IMG/VR virus record: IMGVR_UViG_3300037833_000021
Span: 1 to 34,360 of that record
DNA from: a virus
DNA length: 34,360 nt
Direction: 5' to 3' (one strand)
A program made the translations under genes and the position numbers. Position 1 is the stretch's first letter. Each line of letters starts with the position of its first letter. Positions 1 through 6,423 of this stretch are shown in pieces. Below the pieces are notes generated by a model. That model saw nothing but the letters and a program-made list of their open reading frames with translations, made no database searches and had not been told where the DNA came from.

Positions 1-1335
1 GTGACAGCAACGGCACTCCCCACGGACAAGGCTGCGGAACTGGCGCGCATCGAGGCCGAGATCAAGGCCCACATCGGCGACGACTACAAGGTCGGCCAGT
101 ACCTACTGCAAGTCCAGAGGGGCAAGCTGTACAACCCGCCTTACCGCAGCCTAAAGGCGTACGCAAAAACCGTCTGGAAGATCGAACGCACCACGTTCAT
201 CGAGCGGGTGGATTGGGCGGCGGTCAGCGAAATCGTGGGGGAGGCGAAGTGTACGCAATTGCGTACAACCGAGGGCGGCGACGGCAAGGCCGACGCCGAC
301 GCCTACGAGCCGATCACCAAGAGTCACGCCCGCCCGTTGGCCAAGCTGATGCGCCGTGACCCGAGCCTCGTGGCACCGGCCTACGAGGCCGCAGAGCGAG
401 CCGCAGCCGCAGAGGGGGGCAAAGTCACCGCCCGCCTCGTCGAGGACGCCGTAAGGGCCGCACGGCGGCAGAGCGACGCTAATGCTCGGCAGGCGCTTCG
501 AGCGAAACAGAGCAAGGCCAGCAAGCCACAATTAAACGGCCGGTTCATCTGCGCCGACGTGGGCGACGGTCTGGACGAGGTCGAGGACGGCACCGTTGAC
601 CTTGTCATCTGTAGTCCGCCCTACAACTTGGGCCTGCCGTATAACGAGTGGGACGACCTGAGGCCACGGGACGAATACCTCGCCCTACTGAAGCGATGGC
701 TAAACGTCATCGTCCAGAAGTTGAACACGTTGGGCGGCAGGCTGTTCGTCAACGTGCCCGCCGTCGTTGGCAACAAGGAGGGCGGCAACTTCGGACACTA
801 CGGGTTCAGGCTCGGTCAGTTGGTCTACGAAACCGTGATGAAGGGCACCGATGGGACGATGAACTCTTATCAGGAGATCGTTTGGGACACGGGCGAGGCG
901 TCCGTCACCGGCCGAACGTGGGGGACGGAGAATAGCGCCCTACTGCCCGCCGTTCGCCCACGGGCGGAAATGATCTACGGCTTCGCCCGTGGCAGCATGC
1001 GCCGCAGCAGGTTCGACCCGAACAACGACGACATCACGCCTGCCGAGTTCCAGCTTTGGACGCAGAACGTCTGGACGGTCCCGCCGGACATGGCGGCACG
1101 AAAGAAGTACAGGCACCCGGCACCGTTTCCGGTGGAGATCCCCACGAGGATCATGAAGCTGTACGGCCAGATCGACGACCTGATTTTGGACCCGTTCGGA
1201 GGCGTGGGCAGCACCGCACTGGCGGCGGAACTGTGCGGAAGGAAATACGTCAGCGTGGACATCGATCAGGACTACACCAAGACGGCAGAGGCCAGAGTCA
1301 TCGAGGCCGTGGCAAGCCAGAGCGCCAAGCCGTAA
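1..1335 (+). CDS. Beta-class site-specific DNA methyltransferase (N4-cytosine or N6-adenine)
   Basis: The protein (444 aa) transfers a methyl group from S-adenosylmethionine to an exocyclic amino group in DNA. Catalytic motif IV is SPPY (residues 205-208) and the SAM-binding motif I is DPFGGVG (397-403). Motif IV precedes motif I, which is the permuted beta-class order, with the target-recognition region between them. SPPY is more usual for m4C enzymes, but many m6A enzymes also carry it, so the modified base is open. The first ~160 residues resemble the helical DNA-binding module often fused to phage and plasmid methyltransferases (short conserved stretch HARPLAKL near 110-117). No restriction endonuclease lies beside it, so it is probably a solitary phage enzyme that protects DNA or alters regulation. 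The gene opens with GTG on the first base of the window, so a start further upstream cannot be excluded. Confidence 0.88.
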   Translation: MTATALPTDKAAELARIEAEIKAHIGDDYKVGQYLLQVQRGKLYNPPYRSLKAYAKTVWKIERTTFIERVDWAAVSEIVGEAKCTQLRTTEGGDGKADADAYEPITKSHARPLAKLMRRDPSLVAPAYEAAERAAAAEGGKVTARLVEDAVRAARRQSDANARQALRAKQSKASKPQLNGRFICADVGDGLDEVEDGTVDLVICSPPYNLGLPYNEWDDLRPRDEYLALLKRWLNVIVQKLNTLGGRLFVNVPAVVGNKEGGNFGHYGFRLGQLVYETVMKGTDGTMNSYQEIVWDTGEASVTGRTWGTENSALLPAVRPRAEMIYGFARGSMRRSRFDPNNDDITPAEFQLWTQNVWTVPPDMAARKKYRHPAPFPVEIPTRIMKLYGQIDDLILDPFGGVGSTALAAELCGRKYVSVDIDQDYTKTAEARVIEAVASQSAKP

Positions 1336-1463
1336 CCCCTGCGGGTGATAAGATTTGTGGCGCTTTTCTGTTGACGTGTTGGCACCCTCGCACTACTGTA
1401 CCACCAAAGTAGTAGACACAGCTAACCGAGTGCCGCCGGTAAGCAGCAAACTAAATAGCCCAC

Positions 1464-1542
1464 GAGGGCGGATGCGTCTTGTGGAGGTCAGCGGCACGAT
1501 CTGACCTTGCGGGCGCGCCGCCCTCTTTTCATTCATCGTGCC
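1464..1542 (+). other. Structured RNA candidate with competing stems and a possible pseudoknot
   Basis: The gap between the methyltransferase and the next gene (1336-1657) has no convincing ORF but holds four interlocking complementary arms. GAGGGCGG (1464-1471) pairs perfectly with CCGCCCTC (1518-1525). AGGTCAG (1485-1491) pairs with CTGACCT (1501-1507). The loop of that hairpin, GGCACGAT (1493-1500), pairs perfectly with ATCGTGCC (1535-1542). The 3' arm of the first stem also forms a short GC hairpin (1511-1523) followed by TCTTTT, so terminator and anti-terminator shapes exclude each other. The pairings are read directly; a regulatory role is inference. Elsewhere in this gap I see only a weak CTACT/AGTAG inverted repeat near 1392-1413. 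Confidence 0.45.
1511..1529 (+). terminator. Short intrinsic-terminator-like hairpin
   Basis: GGGCG (1511-1515), a 3-nt loop and CGCCC (1519-1523) are followed by TCTTTT. The stem is short but entirely G-C. It would end transcription from the methyltransferase unless the competing longer stem with 1464-1471 forms. Confidence 0.4.
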
Positions 1543-1657
1543 AATGGAAACACCGAGCTACCGGCCGATTGATGCCGACCTGAGAAAACAGTTGCATTTC
1601 TGGCGCAGAATCTATCCAGTCCCGCCCGCCAATTGTGGCGCACGAAAGGTCAGAGTT

Positions 1658-2152
1658 ATGCGAGTCATTGCAGCCGTCGCCGTCGCTGTCGTTTCCGTTC
1701 TGGCATCCGTGGCAGCGTTCGGCGAGGGGCCGACAACGGCCACGAGGCCCGCCGCAACGTCACCGGCCGCAGAGGTCGCAGAACTGCGGCGGGAGAATGC
1801 CGCCCTACGGGCCGAGATCGCCGAGCTTCGGAAGCAACTGTCAGGCACCGCCACGACGGGGGCCAAGCCCAAGGTGGAGGTCACGGCGACGAACTGGCGG
1901 GAGCATCTGAAAGTTGGCATGACCGAGGCAGCGGCCAACGCCGTCTTTGACGCCATCCCGAAGGCGAAACACGAGACGTTCAGGAAGCGGGTGATTGCCG
2001 TGGATGCCACCGGCCAGACGGTGACGTGGACGGCGACCGCAAGCGGCCAGCGCACTGTTGTAAACAACCAGGTGGTGGGCCTGCCCCCCAAGTCGGTGCG
2101 CCTTTGCACCATCTTCTACGAGGACGGACGGATCGTGGAAATCCGGTTCTGA
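1658..2152 (+). CDS. Secreted or periplasmic coiled-coil protein, function unknown
   Basis: The protein has 164 aa from the ATG at 1658. That start is chosen because AAAGG lies about 8 nt upstream and because it begins directly with a signal peptide: MR, then a hydrophobic Ala/Val-rich core to about residue 20, with likely cleavage near 21-23. The reading frame is open upstream to 1538, but that extension would bury the signal peptide. After a short Thr/Ala/Pro linker, residues ~37-60 form a strong heptad coiled coil (repeated AELR/ENAALRAE), followed by a ~95-residue mixed domain with a WREHLKVGMT stretch that recalls small SmpA/BamE-like outer-membrane lipoprotein folds, though I see no lipobox. 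It stands alone, with the structured leader upstream and a terminator downstream. It may be a lysogenic-conversion protein acting at the envelope. Confidence 0.65.
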   Translation: MRVIAAVAVAVVSVLASVAAFGEGPTTATRPAATSPAAEVAELRRENAALRAEIAELRKQLSGTATTGAKPKVEVTATNWREHLKVGMTEAAANAVFDAIPKAKHETFRKRVIAVDATGQTVTWTATASGQRTVVNNQVVGLPPKSVRLCTIFYEDGRIVEIRF

Positions 2153-2200
2153 CACAACCCCATCCACAGGATTGCGGGTCTGACTGCCGTGGTGGGCAGG

Positions 2201-2246
2201 AGGGCCAGCGTGAAGGCCCGGCATGTTGCCGGGCCGTCCTGTTTTA
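2201..2246 (+). terminator. Intrinsic terminator after the secreted coiled-coil gene
   Basis: GGCCCGGCA (2215-2223), loop TGT and TGCCGGGCC (2227-2235) form a perfect 9-bp stem. A second arm pair, CAGGA upstream and TCCTG downstream, extends it before GTTTTA. Confidence 0.7.
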
Positions 2247-2261
2247 TGGGGCGAGTAAACG

Positions 2262-2267
2262 TATAAA
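2262..2267 (+). promoter_or_regulatory. Possible -10 box giving a leaderless transcript
   Basis: TATAAA lies only 8 nt before the ATG at 2276, and no Shine-Dalgarno sequence precedes that ATG. Transcription starting 7-9 nt after the box would give an mRNA that begins at or next to the start codon. I see no convincing -35 element. Confidence 0.35.
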
Positions 2268-2275
2268 AGCACCCT

Positions 2276-2839
2276 ATGAGAGACACGACCACGCCAACGA
2301 AAGTCACACCCGAAATAATCGAGTTGTGCCAGTCCATCCAAGGGAGCCAACCGCCCCCTTACTACGTCAACGTCAGGCCGGTCAGCGGCGCATACAATGA
2401 GTGCATCAACCACGTCAACGACATGGTCAAGGCGAACGGCGGATCGGTCCTGATCGGCTGGATCATTTGGGAATGGGCGTACACGCTGGTCGAGGCAGAA
2501 TTACACGCCATTTGGGTCACGCCGACGGGTGAGCAGATCGACATTTCCCCCAAACAGGACGGCGAGAAGCGGATTCTGTTCCTGCCGGACCCGGATCGGA
2601 AGTTTCCGGAGAAGGCGAGGGAGCCGAACCGACGCCGGGCGCTGCGTGACCACCCGAAGATCCAGGAGTTTTTCACGCTGTCCGACCAGCGGCAGGCCAT
2701 GATGCCCCCGCCCGGTCAGGCGATCAGCATCGGCCCGAATCATCCGATGGTTGCACTGGAACGGAAGCTGGTGCCACTCATGGACGAACTGCGCCGCATG
2801 GCGAACGCACGGAAGCGGAGCAAGCAAGACAAGCGGTAG
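2276..2839 (+). CDS. Conserved hypothetical protein
   Basis: The protein has 187 aa, is soluble and has no signal peptide. I recognise the central block from a widespread uncharacterised family: GWIIWEW (residues ~61-67), then an EAELHAIW-type stretch, an acidic strand ending IDISPKQDGE, and ILFLPDP (~101-107). This pattern is found in bacterial proteins of unknown role, sometimes next to SEC-C-type metal-binding proteins. The C-terminal 30 residues are basic and helical (RKRSKQDKR). No catalytic motif is evident. It follows the terminator at 2201-2246 and may be translated from a leaderless mRNA. It is followed after 15 bp by a small membrane-protein gene and may share a transcript with it. 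It is probably accessory cargo and not a morphogenesis protein. Confidence 0.7.
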   Translation: MRDTTTPTKVTPEIIELCQSIQGSQPPPYYVNVRPVSGAYNECINHVNDMVKANGGSVLIGWIIWEWAYTLVEAELHAIWVTPTGEQIDISPKQDGEKRILFLPDPDRKFPEKAREPNRRRALRDHPKIQEFFTLSDQRQAMMPPPGQAISIGPNHPMVALERKLVPLMDELRRMANARKRSKQDKR

Positions 2840-2854
2840 GCGGGAAGGCTCTCC

Positions 2855-3076
2855 GTGGGTCAGTTAACATCACCGACCATGAAGCGGCGCTCAAAACAAC
2901 GTCTCATTCTGTTCGTGATCGTTCTCGTCTGCGGTTATAGCATCGTCGCCTATCAGAAAGTTCCACTTCCAGGATTCGCGCCACACGCATTCCTGTGGTG
3001 CTTATGCCTAGCAGTCACATTCATCATAATGCATTCACCCTTTGAAGACATGTTTGCTGACGACGACGACGATTGA
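2855..3076 (+). CDS. Small two-helix membrane protein
   Basis: The protein has 73 aa with two predicted membrane segments (about residues 17-35 and 43-60), a basic N-terminus (KRRSKQR) and an acidic end with five Asp. The GTG start at 2855 is chosen because GGGAAGG sits 6-7 nt upstream; the ATG at 2879 has no ribosome-binding site. Length and topology would suit a holin or a superinfection-exclusion peptide, but no family is recognised and no endolysin gene is adjacent, so this is only a possibility. It lies in the same direction as its neighbours and probably belongs to the 2276-3325 transcript. Confidence 0.55.
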   Translation: MGQLTSPTMKRRSKQRLILFVIVLVCGYSIVAYQKVPLPGFAPHAFLWCLCLAVTFIIMHSPFEDMFADDDDD

Positions 3077-3097
3077 ATTGCGGTCGATAAGGAATGG

Positions 3098-3325
3098 ATG
3101 GACACCACCACTGACATCGAGATCGCAGGCAAGTCAACGGCCCGTCAGCGTTGGGCCATCTACAGGCTGTTCAGCCACGACGTGGCGAAGCACCTTACCG
3201 AGTCCGAGGCCAGCACCGTCATTGGCCTGCTGTTGAAGGCGAGGGGCAGGCTGGAGGAACAACGCCAGCGTGGCGTTAGGGGCGACGGTGTAACCACCGG
3301 ATCGAAACGTGACGCCATTTTATAA
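3098..3325 (+). CDS. Small hypothetical protein whose 3' end overlaps a hairpin repeat
   Basis: The protein has 75 aa, with AAGGAA 5 nt or so before the ATG. Residues ~15-48 (ARQRWAIYRLF, then LTESEASTVIGLL) resemble the short Thr/Glu-rich helical motif found in many phage and bacterial proteins in which a 'TEKQ' segment is followed by 'LTKxEAS', a possible protein-protein or DNA-binding hook. The last ~20 residues are read through the 20-bp repeat at 3260-3279 and look non-homologous (QRQRGVRGDGV), as if the original C-terminus had been replaced when the repeat arrived. The stop codon overlaps the TATAAT box that could serve the next gene. Confidence 0.5.
   Translation: MDTTTDIEIAGKSTARQRWAIYRLFSHDVAKHLTESEASTVIGLLLKARGRLEEQRQRGVRGDGVTTGSKRDAIL
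3260..3300 (+). repeat. Hairpin direct repeat, copy 1 (left of the membrane-protein gene)
   Basis: The 20-bp core at 3260-3279 is identical to 4288-4307. It is itself an inverted repeat (AACGCCA, loop GCG or similar, TGGCGTT). Weaker similarity continues for ~17 bp: both copies have CGA, then GGTGTA, then CACC, which here forms a second hairpin (CGGTG, TAAC, CACCG). Confidence 0.8.
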
Positions 3326-3326
3326 T
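3321..3326 (+). promoter_or_regulatory. Consensus -10 box for the membrane-protein gene
   Basis: A perfect TATAAT lies just inside the left repeat copy and 53 nt before the preferred start codon at 3379. The hexamer about 17 bp upstream is a poor -35. Transcription from here would skip the ATGs at 3325 and probably give a ~45-nt leader. Confidence 0.4.
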
Positions 3327-3378
3327 GACGTTCGTACATTGTTCGGTTACGATGGACGCCAAGGAAGGACACGAACCC

Positions 3379-4287
3379 ATGGCCGAATCGACCGAACCGG
3401 AACCCGTCAACAAGGTAACTCTGCCGAGCGATCCCGAGTTCCAAAAGCTGAAACAGCAGACAGCCGCCGAGCGGGCCAAAGACCGCCGCTATACGAGGTG
3501 GGGGTTTTGGATCAGCATGGTTTTCGGCGTCGTCGGTTTGATCTACGGCTACCTTGGGTACGAAGCGTCGAAGCAGTACCCGGCCCTGACGTACGCTGTC
3601 CACCCGATCAAGACTGAGCTTCAGCGACCGGACTTCGACGACCAGTTCAAATTCTTCCACCGGGGCAAACCGGTCGAGTCCAACACCGTCACCGCAGTGC
3701 AAGTGGCGATTTGGAACGAAGGGACGAAAAGCATTCGGGCGACAGACATGCTTGAGCGAGCGGTGCTGACTATGCCGCCGGGCGTCCGCATACTGAGCGC
3801 CAAGATAAAGACCGCAAGCCGTGACGTTTGCAGGTTCCGCCTCCATGACGATAGCGAGGGCGACATGGCCCAAGGGATCTTGGGGCTTTCGTGGCACGTC
3901 CTAGAGCCGAATGACGGTGCTGTGGTGCAGTTGATCTACGCTGGTGCGGCGGACCAGCAGCCAAGGCTTAAGGGCGTTGTCGAAGGGCAACGAGCCGTCA
4001 TAGAAATTCCGTACCAGAAGCCGGAACGCGCCTCCAGCGCTGTCCGCACCAACGACTGGACAGTGGGACTCCTACGAGGATTTTTGCCGCTCATAACCGG
4101 AGTGTTTGTGGGGCTTGGCACAATCCATTTGATGAATCAATGGGATCACGTACGGCGAAAACGATTTGGTGGGCGCTTTGGCCTGACCTCTATGGTCTTT
4201 ATCCCCACCGTGATCCTCATCCTGTACGTGATGATATACAAATGGACGCTCGATGCAGGAACATCCCGCACCCCGTTCGGCTGGTAG
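3379..4287 (+). CDS. Three-helix membrane protein with a large extramembrane domain (cargo)
   Basis: The protein has 302 aa from ATG 3379, which has AAGGAAGGA about 9 nt upstream; in-frame ATGs at 3325 and 3352 lack a ribosome-binding site and overlap the likely promoter. One transmembrane helix (~41-60) follows a charged N-terminus. Then comes a ~165-residue soluble domain with a beta-rich pattern (alternating hydrophobic residues, motif VAIWNEGTKS), which recalls immunoglobulin-like sensor domains between membrane helices. Two further helices lie at ~229-252 and ~268-288, with a basic loop between them (HVRRKRF). No enzyme motif is seen. The gene and its own promoter sit exactly between two copies of a 20-bp hairpin repeat, which suggests it was gained as a unit. 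A surface or superinfection-exclusion role is a guess from topology and position. Confidence 0.7.
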   Translation: MAESTEPEPVNKVTLPSDPEFQKLKQQTAAERAKDRRYTRWGFWISMVFGVVGLIYGYLGYEASKQYPALTYAVHPIKTELQRPDFDDQFKFFHRGKPVESNTVTAVQVAIWNEGTKSIRATDMLERAVLTMPPGVRILSAKIKTASRDVCRFRLHDDSEGDMAQGILGLSWHVLEPNDGAVVQLIYAGAADQQPRLKGVVEGQRAVIEIPYQKPERASSAVRTNDWTVGLLRGFLPLITGVFVGLGTIHLMNQWDHVRRKRFGGRFGLTSMVFIPTVILILYVMIYKWTLDAGTSRTPFGW

Positions 4288-4346
4288 CAACGCCAGCGTG
4301 GCGTTAGAGCCGAGGTGTACACCCTTGAACAGTGAAGGGGTACACC
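4288..4346 (+). repeat. Hairpin direct repeat, copy 2, plus a long adjoining hairpin
   Basis: Bases 4288-4307 repeat 3260-3279 exactly and begin directly after the stop codon of the membrane-protein gene. They are followed by a 12-bp stem with one bulged A: GGTGTAC (4314-4320) and CCCTT (4322-4326) pair with AAGGG (4335-4339) and GTACACC (4340-4346). There is no T-tract, so it is not a standard terminator. Confidence 0.8.
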
Positions 4347-4429
4347 ACCCGAATTAATCTCGTGCGCAATTAATGGTTTTTGAAAATAGATCCGACAAGA
4401 AACCCTAACGGCTTTGCGGGCCGGCGGCA

Positions 4430-4566
4430 GCGAATGAAGATCAGTTTCGTGGTTTCCGATTGGGAAGAAGCGAAAAAACCGATAATAGAAGTGCAACGTG
4501 ATTCATTCATTCGCCCGCCCTTGGCACCGCAAATGCCAAGGGCATTTTTTTTGGAGCGAATGAATG
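4430..4566 (+). promoter_or_regulatory. Attenuator-like leader with one arm that can pair either way
   Basis: The middle arm CATTCATTCGC (4504-4514) is perfectly complementary over 11 bp to GCGAATGAATG (4556-4566), which contains the start codon of the next gene. It is also complementary over 9 bp to an upstream copy, GCGAATGAA (4430-4438). Between the middle and right arms sits a strong terminator (4518-4552). The downstream pairing would hide the ribosome-binding site region and the ATG at 4564; the upstream pairing would free them. The complementarity is read directly; switching is inferred. Confidence 0.5.
4518..4552 (+). terminator. Strong intrinsic terminator just before the 4564 gene
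   Basis: CCCTTGGCA (4518-4526), a 7-nt loop and TGCCAAGGG (4534-4542) form a perfect 9-bp stem followed by CA and eight T. It lies only 12 nt before the start codon of the gene at 4564, so it either closes the upstream unit or attenuates that gene. Confidence 0.85.
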
Positions 4567-5442
4567 GAGACACAGACCCACGAGGGAGCAGAGGAGTTAG
4601 AGCTAACGGCAGATCAGTTCGAACGGTTTCAGGCCGCCCGTAACGGCGTCGTTGCCGAGTTCGTCAGACGGATGCACAAGCTGGCCGAGCGTGATGCACT
4701 AGACCCCACCGAGGTAAACCACAAGCTGCTGATGGACGTTTGGCGTAGGGGCGAGGAAATCTATTCAGGCGCAGCCGCCAACGTGTGTTACTGGCAAGCG
4801 TGTAAGCAGTTCAAAGCCGAGCATCCAGACGACGGCGAGCAGGACCCGCCGGCAGAGGCCACAGCCGCACCACAGACCCCACCGCCACCACTTCCCACTT
4901 TCGGACCTGATCTTGTGCCGGTGGAGCAATCCGAGCGGCGAGCCGCAGCCATGCGAGCGCCCGAGGACGAACTTGCGACCATCCAGAAATGGCTACCAGC
5001 GTTAGAGGCATACGTCCGGTCACGACTGACCGACGCCAACCTTGTGAATGACAACGCCTATCTGGTGAAGCACAAGGAGCGGAAGATCACGCTGCGGACG
5101 GTGGCGGCATTCCTTGGCCTACACCGGTTGAACGTCATACAGCGAAAAGGGGACTCGCCCAAAGACCGGTTCATCGGCCTGACGGCACAGCCGTTGCCGC
5201 AGGTCAAAGACCTGTTCGGCGGCAAGATTGAACCTAAGCACTTCACACGCCTAATGGCAATCCTCGTGAAAGACCTGAACGTCACCACGATCACGAGGGA
5301 GCCGAACCACTTCAAACGAGAATGCACCAGCTACGCACTTCACTTGCCGGCAGCGTTGGACGCCTACCTTGACGGCGTCGAGACCGTTTCCCCCCCCCCC
5401 ATGTTAAAGATAAAGACCAATGTGAATGATAAAGAAAAATGA
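4564..5442 (+). CDS. Hypothetical protein with a C11 tract near its 3' end
   Basis: The protein has 292 aa. GGAG lies 7 nt before the ATG. Residues 1-80 are helical and acidic, ~95-120 are a Pro/Ala-rich linker, and ~130-270 form a basic mixed domain. In that domain ITLRTVAAFLGLHRLNVI (residues ~177-194) reads like a helix-turn-helix, so DNA binding is possible. No family is recognised. Eleven consecutive C residues (5390-5400) encode Pro277-Pro279 and are followed by a 13-residue, Lys/Asn-rich, AT-rich tail unlike the rest of the gene. Loss of one C would end the protein at 280 residues; gain of one C would end it at 289 with a different tail. The leader carries a terminator and alternative stems, so expression may be conditional. 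Confidence 0.65.
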   Translation: METQTHEGAEELELTADQFERFQAARNGVVAEFVRRMHKLAERDALDPTEVNHKLLMDVWRRGEEIYSGAAANVCYWQACKQFKAEHPDDGEQDPPAEATAAPQTPPPPLPTFGPDLVPVEQSERRAAAMRAPEDELATIQKWLPALEAYVRSRLTDANLVNDNAYLVKHKERKITLRTVAAFLGLHRLNVIQRKGDSPKDRFIGLTAQPLPQVKDLFGGKIEPKHFTRLMAILVKDLNVTTITREPNHFKRECTSYALHLPAALDAYLDGVETVSPPPMLKIKTNVNDKEK

Positions 5443-5530
5443 TCTATGGGGATGAGGGAGGCGGGACCACTCACCTTCGGTGAGAATCGAACAAAGAGGG
5501 AACTACATAGACCATCCTGAATGAAACAGG

Positions 5531-5929
5531 ATGGCCCCGATTGAGTACATCACGAGAGATCAGCGATTGAAGGCGTTGGGATTCAATTCCTACGCCGACT
5601 ACCTCTGTTGAGACGTTTGGATCAAGAGGCGCAGCCAGTACGAAAAGAACCATGACCGAGTCTGTACTGCCTGCGGGACCGCCAGAGACATCGCACTCCA
5701 CCACGTCACCTATGCCAGAGTGGGACAAGAGGCCGACGCCGACCTGATCTACCTCTGCCACCGTCATCATCAACAGGCACACCAATTCCACGGCGTTCCT
5801 CTGCCAGCGACCGAGCGGCAGATCGAAACTTTGACTGCGTTGGGATTGGGGGAAGCTGAGGCCCGCCGCCTTTGCCGTTGGGAGGCATCAAAACTCATTT
5901 GGGCTACTCTGACCCGTCCCGAGGGGTGA
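5531..5929 (+). pseudogene. HNH endonuclease gene with an in-frame TGA at codon 27
   Basis: One frame reads through an HNH nuclease of 132 codons interrupted once by TGA (5609-5611). Before it: MAPIEYITRDQRLKALGF and YADYLC. After it: DVWIKRRSQYEKNHDRV, a CTAC zinc knuckle, LHHVTY (catalytic-type His pair) and LCHRHHQQAH (second zinc site and His). Relatives usually have Ser at the interrupted position, before the D-x-W motif, so a single TCA to TGA change explains it. Other genes here end normally at TGA, so general recoding is unlikely. The ATG at 5531 lies inside a perfect 8-bp hairpin (CCATCCTG 5512-5519 with CAGGATGG 5527-5534), so initiation may also be controlled. It may be a dead gene, a readthrough product, or one expressed from a downstream start. 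The complete zinc knuckles argue that decay is recent or that selection continues. Confidence 0.75.
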
Positions 5930-6061
5930 TCGTTCGTTAGATCGAACGGGAACGGCCACCAGCGCCACGAGGGAGGAACTGCCGAGCGGCGAGCGAATAG
6001 TTAAGCGTTATCTCGTTAGGGTTCCGCTGACGTTCATAGGTTGGCAGAACATGTTCTCTTG

Positions 6062-6092
6062 CCGCAGCGGTGTGTGCCGCTGCGGTGTTTTC
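6062..6092 (+). terminator. Intrinsic terminator downstream of the HNH gene
   Basis: CCGCAGCGG (6062-6070), a 6-nt loop and CCGCTGCGG (6077-6085) form a perfect 9-bp stem followed by TGTTTTCATTT. The region 5930-6174 otherwise holds a small hairpin (CGTTCG 5931-5936 with CGAACG 5943-5948) and a palindrome AGAACATGTTCT centred near 6051. Confidence 0.75.
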
Positions 6093-6106
6093 ATTTCGTA
6101 CCCCTG

Positions 6107-6155
6107 TTGGTTTTGAAAAATAATGTCGAAGAGAAATAGGGCGACCCATATGGGT
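6107..6155 (+). promoter_or_regulatory. AT-rich motif and 12-bp palindrome before the 6175 gene
   Basis: Bases 6107-6136 resemble 4374-4402 (TGGTTTT, GAAAA-TA, CGA, AGAAA in the same order), which suggests a shared promoter or binding site. ACCCATATGGGT (6144-6155) is a perfect palindrome ending 19 nt before the start codon and could be an operator. Neither is tied to a known regulator. Confidence 0.35.
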
Positions 6156-6174
6156 TGCAACTAAGAGGGAACGA

Positions 6175-6420
6175 ATGACCGAGACGTATTTCAAAATCAG
6201 ACGCAAATCGGATGGCCTGTATTTCTGGTCTCCCGAGTGGCAGGTCTCACACAGCAGAAATGGAAAGTTTTACGACACGTTCCCGAGGGCCAAGTTGGCG
6301 TTCCACAACGCAAAGCTGGACCCGGCGGATCACGAGTTCGTTGAGTACGAAGTGAGGGAAACAGGAATCATCGAGACTGGCATCAAGCCAGCGAAGGGCA
6401 TGAGGAAGGGGAACGACTGA
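6175..6420 (+). CDS. Small conserved-type phage hypothetical protein
   Basis: The protein has 81 aa, is soluble and charged, and its ATG has AAGAGGGAA about 6 nt upstream. The N-terminus (TYFKIRRKSDGLYF, then SRNGKFYDT) resembles a family of short phage and bacterial proteins built from two or three beta-strands followed by a helix (AKLAFHNA) and a final strand ending in VEYEV. These occur singly among phage accessory genes and have no assigned role. The gene lies between a terminator at 6062 and a structured spacer at 6424, with an upstream palindrome that may act as its operator. Confidence 0.6.
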   Translation: MTETYFKIRRKSDGLYFWSPEWQVSHSRNGKFYDTFPRAKLAFHNAKLDPADHEFVEYEVRETGIIETGIKPAKGMRKGND

Positions 6421-6423
6421 CGA

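Noticed and set aside
3260-3279. Canonical integron attC site
   Set aside because: The GCGTTAG end recalls attC, but the matching opposite core is missing and the hairpin is only about 18-20 bp, far shorter than known attC sites.
4434-4643. Short ORF starting in the 4430 leader
   Set aside because: It has no ribosome-binding site, reads through the strong terminator and ends out of frame inside the next gene; composition looks non-coding after the first 20 codons.
5470-5500. tRNA-like T-arm on the minus strand (GTTCGATTC)
   Set aside because: The flanking bases do not form the 5-bp T stem and no acceptor, D or anticodon arms are present.
5609-5611. TGA read as an amino acid throughout the phage
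   Set aside because: Several well-supported genes here end at TGA, and no other gene contains an internal TGA, so general recoding is unlikely.
6047-6056. GAACATGTTC as a LexA (SOS) box
   Set aside because: The Gram-positive-type LexA box needs four bases between GAAC and GTTC; here there are two. It is kept only as an unexplained palindrome.
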